Assembly (NCBI GenBank): GCA_001632425.1
Contig: KV425572.1
Location: forward strand, 115,656-179,655
Origin: Neolentinus lepideus HHB14362 ss-1
Taxonomy: Eukaryota; Basidiomycota; Agaricomycetes; Gloeophyllales; Gloeophyllaceae
DNA length: 64,000 bases
Reading direction: 5' to 3'
Shown here: in pieces, positions 57,894 through 64,000 of the stretch
How the letters are laid out: each line of letters begins with the position of its first letter
Numbering within the stretch: position 1 is the stretch's first letter
Program-made: the position numbers and the translations under genes
Notes under the pieces: generated by a model
Told to the model about the DNA's origin: nothing
The model's database searches: none
Seen by the model: only the letters and a program-made list of their open reading frames with translations

Positions 57894-60800
57894 ATGCCAG
57901 CACCTGTGGCAGTTAATGGCTCGATTCGGAGGAGCGGCCGAGTGTCTCCCATTCAGACCAGAAGTAGGTCTTCGACGGCTGCCACATACGAATTCGAGCA
58001 GTGGAAGGAGAAATATGCGAGTCTTCTTCCTCGTCTTTTCAGCCCCAAACTCACTGGCACGGATGTCTTCTGTAGAACTTATGTGTGACGAAGGAGATGA
58101 AGACAGCCTACGATAGATGCAAGGCGCGGGTAGAGCAGATTATTGAAGACTGCAGGTATGCAGTACTGTACTTCGACCATTGAATAATGATCTTATGTTC
58201 AAACAGAAATAGGAACCGACGTTTCCGGTAATCTCCGAAGCTGTACTTTTAGTCGGAAACGCCTCAACTCACGATGCATCATCTTCAGCGATTTAGAATT
58301 CGACCTGGAGGAAGATCGTGATGCCTGTCTATACGGGCTCGAAAGGGATGCGACATGCCGGCCGCCAGATGTTCTCCGCGTAACAGATATATTCCGCCGC
58401 CCGGAGCCCGTCTTGTTCAAGGAAGGTGCCACTGCAGACGACCTCGTGCAAGGACAGCTGCAAGATTGTTGGTTTCTGGCCGCACTAGCTACAGTATGCA
58501 CCGCCAGCAAAGACTCCAATTGGATCGAAGAGAAGATATGTGTCAAGGTAGATTTTCCGTCTTCAGCCGGCACTCAGGCTAAAGTCATCACTACAAGCAC
58601 GACGTGCAAGCTGGAGTCTACGGTTTCATATTCTATCGCGATAGTGGATGGGTTGATGTCATAGTTGATGAGTATGCATGGCCCTTGGTTATACTAAGGG
58701 CTGCCTAACCTATGCCTGCTGTCTTAGTTTGCTGTTCATCCATGCACCTAAGTATGAGAACTTGCAGGAGGAGGTAATGTTCAGACGTCTATTCGTCGTC
58801 TTGACTCTCACAAGATGCAGGAACAAAACAGGTTCCAAAGGGATAAGGATCAATATAATCAAGTGGCGCGAAGTGGTTCAAAGTCTCTCTATTTTGCTTC
58901 CTCCGGAACCGAGGGAGAGACATGGGTGTGCGTTCATTTTGCCCTCGAAACTGCAAGCTCTAAACATTACGCAGGCCTCTCATCGAGAAAGCCTTTGCGA
59001 AGCTCCATGGAGACTATGCAGCACTCAACTATGGATTCACCTGTGATGCAGTCGAGAGTCTAACTGGGTTAGTAACGCTGTTGAAACTCAACCGAAGAGT
59101 GTGACTCACAGTACGACCCCAGCGGAGTCTACAACTGTTTCCATTTACACGACATACTCGATAAAGATAAATTTTGGAAAGAGGAACTTATGAAACTGAG
59201 TGATGAAGTTAACAAAGATAAAGCTAAAAAAGATCGAGTGTTTAGCTGCCTCATCGCTAGTCCATCATGCGATGAGGATAAGTTAATGCTGGTCCGTGGT
59301 CTGAAGCCTGGTATGTGTGCGGTAAATCGTTTATCATCAACGCATCGTGTTAAAACGACCCATTTCAGAGCATGCGTATTCAATAATAGACGCCATAGAA
59401 CACGCCAGTACGGGTAAGCGCTTTGTCAAGATTCGAAATCCTTGGGGGAGAGGAGGAGAGTGGAACGGGCCTTGGAGTGACGGATCAAGAGAATGGACGA
59501 CGAAGTGGCCTGTGCCCAACACAGAAGAGCAAGTCCACATCCGGGCGGAGGATCTGCACCATACATTTGGCGATGACGGTCAATTCATCATGGAATGTAC
59601 GTCCCATGTCTGCCTTAGGCCGGCCGAAAATCACAACATCACCAGACGATGATTTCATCACGACATGGTCGTATGTGGACCGAACCAAGTTGTTCAATGA
59701 TGAATGGGCTTACAGTTCTCACTGGCTCAACGTATCTACCCGTCCTTCACCTTGTGAGTTACTCATTTTCTTGAGTGGAAGTGAACTGATGTTCGCACAG
59801 CTGCTTGGAGTCCGGGAGATGTATCGTGTGAGCGCGGGCATTGGTGTATAAATCTTCACGTCTAAACCAGCACCTACAGTTTCAATCACAATAGTCGAAG
59901 ATACTCCAGCTGTGATTGTTTTATCACAACTTGACGACCGCGCGTTCCAAGAATTATCAGGGTGCTACAAGTGGTCTCTCGATTTTGTTGTGCATAAACA
60001 AGGGCCTGGCAAGGAAGAGATTGGCAGATCCGTGCACGAAAGACTCTGGCGTCGCAGTATTAACCTTGAACTACAGAACCTTGCAAAGGGCACTTACATC
60101 GTTCACGTACGTCTCTTTGATTCATCGCCACTCGTCTACCTAACGCAGAGGATAGGCAAGGTTGGATCGAAAACATAAGCAGGAAGCATACCAGGAGCTA
60201 TATCATGACATCAAAGCTGGTGCGAACACTACGGTGAGGCCAGGAGCATTTTATGCAGATGCTGCAAGAGGCAAAGCCGTATCCATGTCGCGTCCATATA
60301 TCAAAGAAGCGGGTCTACGCAGGAAGGAATGGGATGAAAGGAAGCTTGCGAAGAAATGGGCGAAGGTCATAGCCAGCAAGAGCGTAGCATCCAGTAAGTT
60401 GACTACGAAGCCGTTTAATGTTAGCGGCTGATTCTGTTGGTGCCCAGACTTTGCGCCTCAGTGAGCGAGCAGCCTTAACGTGCAATTATAAAAGCTAAAG
60501 CGGATTTGATAGCCTATACGGAGAGTTAATCCCGATTGGCCATGACTTCCTCGCTGGACGTGATCTGCGTGAAATACAGGGCGACGTTTGGGACGATGAA
60601 CAAGGGACATCCGAGCCGCCCCTATCAGCTGCTTCCGATACTACGGTTTTTCGACGCGTAGCAGGCAGCCCTGAGTCAGGACGCACGCGTGCGCCAAATA
60701 CTTCGCGAGAACAGAGTATGGCAATGTTCTCTGGTTTTGTGTGTGGTCATTGCGAGGTACATTATACCGTTTATTGCCAGCCTTCCAACCTTTGCTGAAA

Positions 60801-61300
60801 CGGTTTTTTCAGAACACCGTCGGAGGACCATTCTGGCGCTGTGTCGAGTAACTGCGTCACTTCTTTGGCAGCTTTTTATTACTGAATATATGAATTGCTA
60901 GATGTGTATCGTTTGATATCTGCGACCGCTGCGCCCACAACTCCCAGCATACCCTTCTGCGCATTGAGACAGTTGAAGATGTGAAAGCACTCATGCAAGA
61001 TGTACGTCAGTCATGTCTGTACTTTCACATATCGCTAAAGAGTATCAGGCATACGGCAAAGGCGCGCACCCAGAAGATTGCGAGATAACGATCGGTCTAC
61101 GCGTTTACACCCTAAAGGATGCCGAGCCTACAATTCGTGGATCACTTCGGCAAGGCCAGATACTCCGCGGTATTTTCAATCAGCAATCCTCGCAAAGCAC
61201 TGTACGCAAGGAAACAGTAAAGAGAAAGCGCACCCCAATCCCCAGCATAAACGAGCCAAAACCGAAGAGAAGAGCGACCAGGGCAAGCCTGAAACCTTGA
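57894..61300 (+). CDS. Calpain-type cysteine protease with C-terminal ZZ zinc finger, gene 2 (possible frameshift)
   Basis: Tandem paralogue of 53674-57077 with nearly the same intron positions. First exons are 57894-58016, 58076-58155, 58207-58227, 58289-58547 and 58598-58671; the intron after exon 1 has a GC donor (GCGAGT, 58017). The triad is present: Cys in LQDCWFLAALATV (about 58470), His in EHAYSIIDAIE (about 59370) and Asn in RNPWG (about 59440). The ZZ finger follows at about 60730-60960 (VCGHC...FWRCVECVSFDICDRC) and the tail HPEDCEITIGLRVYT at about 61070. The basic C-terminus (KRKRTP, KPKRRATR) could be a nuclear signal absent from gene 1. At about 60420-60530 I found no canonical splice that joins the protease part to GHDFLAGRDLREIQ in frame; a one-base loss near 60525 would explain it. 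Confidence 0.75.
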
Positions 61301-61542
61301 GTACCACGTATTTATCTCCTATTTTCTCGTCAAACCAGATGTCCATACTAAGTATTCTCTTGAATCTTGATAATATGGACATTCAAATATTCATGCTTTA
61401 TGTGATTTGCTGTGCGGTCTTGTGCAACAGCTGTGTAAACGATTTCGGCGTATACTATGGAGGTTTCGGGGTCCGAGTTCTGAGTATGTACAACAGTCAA
61501 GCGATCACCTCTAATACCTCTCTTGTACCCGGACCACAATTA

Positions 61543-62660
61543 ATGTCCTCAAAGCGCACTAGAACTCTTTCTCCTTCAGCTACGCCAACGCCTAAAGCAC
61601 CGAGAATCATTTCAGAGTCATCATCGAGTGCATTGACGCGACCTTTGCTCTGCACCCTGCCGCCGACTTGTAATCCTCCGAAAAACCAGCCGACGCAGTT
61701 ACTGAACTCGCAAGATCTTGAGAGACATTATGCGAAGTATCATGCGCATGTTTGCGAGGAGAAAGGATGTGGGTGCGTGTTTCCAGATGCTAGGCTGCTC
61801 CAGTTGGTGAGAATCCCTTGCATACCTTCTCGAGAGAGGCTGAACGTGTAACTCGAGTCATGTTGCATTCCAGCATCAGACTGAGTGTCACGACCCTCTG
61901 GCTGCAGTCAGAAAAGATCGCGGACAAAAGATTGTAAGTTCATTTGGCACTGAGTGGAGTGAACGGCTCAATATTAATGATAATATATCTCACGATCTTC
62001 ACCCACCAAACCCAGTTTGCCTGTCACCTCACCTCGTGTGATCGGCTGTTTCTAACCCCTAAAGCTCGTCGTCTTCACCTAATCCAAGCACATGGCTATC
62101 CCAACGAATATTTCTTCGCCGTTACAAACAAAGGTGTAGGTGGCCTGTTGAAGAAATGGGGCGAAGGCGCAAGCATGATTCGGGGTGAATGGAAAACCCG
62201 AGACGGCCAAACGAAGAATGAAGGTTCATCGGATAGCGAAGATGGCGATATGTTCAAAGAAGGAATCGAGGCAGGGACGAACATTGCGGAGACCATTTCT
62301 CAAGATCCGACCTCCCCATCCCTGACCAGCCAGAAATCAACAGCACCTGGCGAAGACGATATGGACGCCTTAGCTGACTCTATGACATCCTTGTCACTCA
62401 TTCCCTCGTCGATCCGTTTCGGCCGTGGTGGAAAGGCTGGCGGGTTTGGTCCTCGAGGACGCGGTGGTCATATCCCGCCACAGCCTTTCCACACGATGCC
62501 AAGAGGTCGTGGAGCCAGGGGAGCCTTAGGTTATAATGCACCTGTGAGGGGCGTGTTGCCTGTGCGGGGTAGAGGTGCTCCTAGGGCAGGATTCGCTCTC
62601 CGAGCTCGGGGAAGAGATATAAGAGGGGAAGGAAGAGGAAGAGGAAGAGGAAGAGGATAG
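61543..62660 (+). CDS. ZNF511-like C2H2 zinc-finger protein with RGG-rich tail
   Basis: Three exons, 61543-61806, 61874-61933 and 62016-62660; 322 residues. The frame is open upstream, so an earlier in-frame ATG cannot be excluded. C2H2-type fingers: LERHYAKYHAHVCEEKGCGC...LHQTECHDPL, and FACHLTSCDRLFLTPKARRLH followed by LIQAHGYP. After these comes the diagnostic block EYFFAVTNKGVGGLLKKWGEG, typical of ZNF511 proteins in fungi and animals. The C-terminal 90 residues are rich in RGG/RGR repeats ending in a run of GRGRGRG, suggesting RNA binding or arginine methylation. The molecular function of ZNF511 is not settled. It sits inside the calpain cluster, converging with calpain gene 3. Confidence 0.88.
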
Positions 62661-62951
62661 GAATACGAGCGAGATCGTGCATGCTTGAGGCTATGTTTGT
62701 GCTTCATACGGTTGTGATTTGCCTAGAGTGCGCAGGTGAGTTTTGGTGGCAGGTACCATGGTAGTACTTCCGAGGACGGGCGAGGAATGTGAAAAGCGTG
62801 TCATTGCTGCATCCACGGATAGGGACAAAGCCCGTAAAAAGAATAATATATAGAGTCCGTTGACTAGATGTTCGCTACCTTGCTGATAATTCGCTAGACC
62901 CATGTCTGCAGTCAGAACACTCAAGGTATCCGGAGACACCTCCACGCTAGG

Positions 62952-64000
62952 TCATAACGGCCTCCTCCGCACAGCCATTCCACGCAAAATATCTCCCTGT
63001 CGAAGTTGACCTTTGATCGTTGCCGGGGCTTCCTTCTTGGTGTAAACGCGCAATCCAAGCGTCACTTCGTAGTCTTCTGGATGGGTAGCATGCCCATGTA
63101 CCTAAGCAAGCATATCAACTGGTCGATATCAGCGAATTTCAGCGGAACCGGAGATGCCTTACCTGGTCTTTCAGTTTCCTTGCCTCTGTGGCGGTATTCA
63201 CTCGCAATGTGATATGCGAGCCTCGCTGATGTCCCTGTGTGTTCATGCAGTTCTGGCAAATGTCGTACTCGGCACACCTGTGAGGGAGCTTCAGGACTCG
63301 CAACTCACGTGGGCTTAAGCGCACTCACTCCATGCATCGGAAGAACGCGCCAACAATCGGATAGATCTGGTACTCAAAAATTTGAGACTGCGGCTTATAG
63401 TGACTATCAATAATGCACGCTGAACTCACCCCACAGACGTTGCATTTGAAAGCTTTATGCTGTGTTGCGGTGTCACCCTGTTTCTCTAGTACATGGCTGT
63501 GTATATCAACGTTGGGCTCTCTGGCCACTTCGACCTCAGTTGATTCTGGCTCAAGAGGAGGTTGACTAGCAAATCCGTTCAACGCCACACTGGCAATTGG
63601 ACTCGAGACGAAGCTCCGTGTTCCTGACATCGACATGTTAGCTTGAGCTTGAATTTCTGCTAGATTTTTGCCCTTGAATATTTTATCATCCAGAGGTATG
63701 GCGTCCCCATAGCGCCTGCAGACGAGGTGTCAGTAACATAATAGCCATATTGAAGAGGCAGTCGAGATTACTCGGGATCGAAGTCTACGGGAATCAGGTG
63801 TTCAGGACAGATTAGCACTCCGGAAATTCAACTCACTTCTTGCTATGCTGCGACTGGCATACGCGGCTGCCCACTTCCGGCCCAATTTTCGTATGTCCCA
63901 GGACGACTTTTGTTTGCGAACAACAGAGAGAGATTGTTCGTGTGCACGAACCTGGGCTGTAGGTATCACGCCCTCTTTGTTCGAGGATTTATCATGGTAC
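62952..64000 (-). CDS. Calpain-ZZ protease gene 3, C-terminal part (5' end beyond window)
   Basis: Minus strand, entering from the right edge. Segments read: SSWDIRKLGRKWAAAYASRS (about 63880-63830), matching the post-protease helix of genes 1 and 2; an intron; DFDPE; an intron; RYGDAIPLDDKIFKGKNLAEIQ (about 63720-63660); a Ser/Pro/Glu linker; the ZZ finger (FKCNVCG, then after an intron FFRCMECAEYDICQNCMNT, about 63450-63230); and the conserved tail HPEDYEVTLGLRVYT ending at a stop near 62952. All junctions I tried are GT..AG. The protease domain lies outside the window, so activity cannot be judged. Linker and tail are more diverged than between genes 1 and 2. Confidence 0.82.

Overview
The window is nuclear DNA of a filamentous basidiomycete, most likely an Agaricomycete. 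Genes are packed at roughly 3-5 kb spacing, many introns are only 45-65 nt with GT..AG ends, coding DNA is moderately GC-rich, and the best-recognised products are fungal versions of eukaryotic cell-biology proteins. I found no rRNA, tRNA, CRISPR or prokaryotic operon. Gene models below were spliced by hand from donor/acceptor sites and reading-frame continuity.

Layout. 1-6.5 kb: accessory region with two divergent members of a secreted fungal protein family (one cut by the window edge), a decayed ankyrin/SEC-C gene and the 3' remnant of a phenol-hydroxylase-type monooxygenase. 6.6-9.4 kb: Msd1/SSX2IP-like coiled-coil protein (-). 9.6-13.6 kb: relic of a trypsin-like-fold fungal gene, dispersed repeats, no live gene. 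13.6-21.6 kb: two convergent regulatory genes, a Doa4/USP8-like deubiquitinase (+) and an Snt2-like BAH/PHD/SANT chromatin protein (-). 21.6-24.6 kb: repeats. 24.6-29.0 kb: membrane hybrid histidine kinase (+). 29.4-33.0 kb: an inverted duplicate of the left-edge segment (ankyrin relic plus secreted-family gene), followed by another SEC-C relic. 34.0-38.05 kb: dolichyl-phosphate glucosyltransferase (ALG5) flanked by two inward-facing, disabled BTB/POZ gene copies. 38-40.6 kb: palindromes and short repeats. 40.7-47.1 kb: three minus-strand genes, DNAJC7-like TPR/J co-chaperone, Cdc4-like F-box/WD40, and UBXN1-like UBA/UBX protein. 47.1-50.7 kb: tandem repeats and probable retroelement debris. 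50.75-52.15 kb: one intronless hypothetical gene. 52.6-53.4 kb: two MITE-like elements. 53.7-64 kb: a cluster of three calpain-type proteases with C-terminal ZZ zinc fingers, interrupted by a ZNF511-like zinc-finger gene; the third calpain runs off the right edge.

Themes. The conserved genes fall largely into protein turnover (deubiquitinase, Cdc4, UBXN1, calpains, DNAJC7) plus chromatin, signalling and N-glycosylation. They do not form one pathway, and fungal gene order alone does not imply a joint function. The accessory DNA shows birth-and-death evolution: segmental inverted duplication, recent nonsense and frameshift lesions, and short templated inversions. The most interesting leads are the secreted family with an ADP-ribosyltransferase-like LYHGT motif, the calpain-ZZ cluster, three GC..AG introns, and a non-consensus splice donor directly beside the phospho-acceptor histidine of the histidine kinase.
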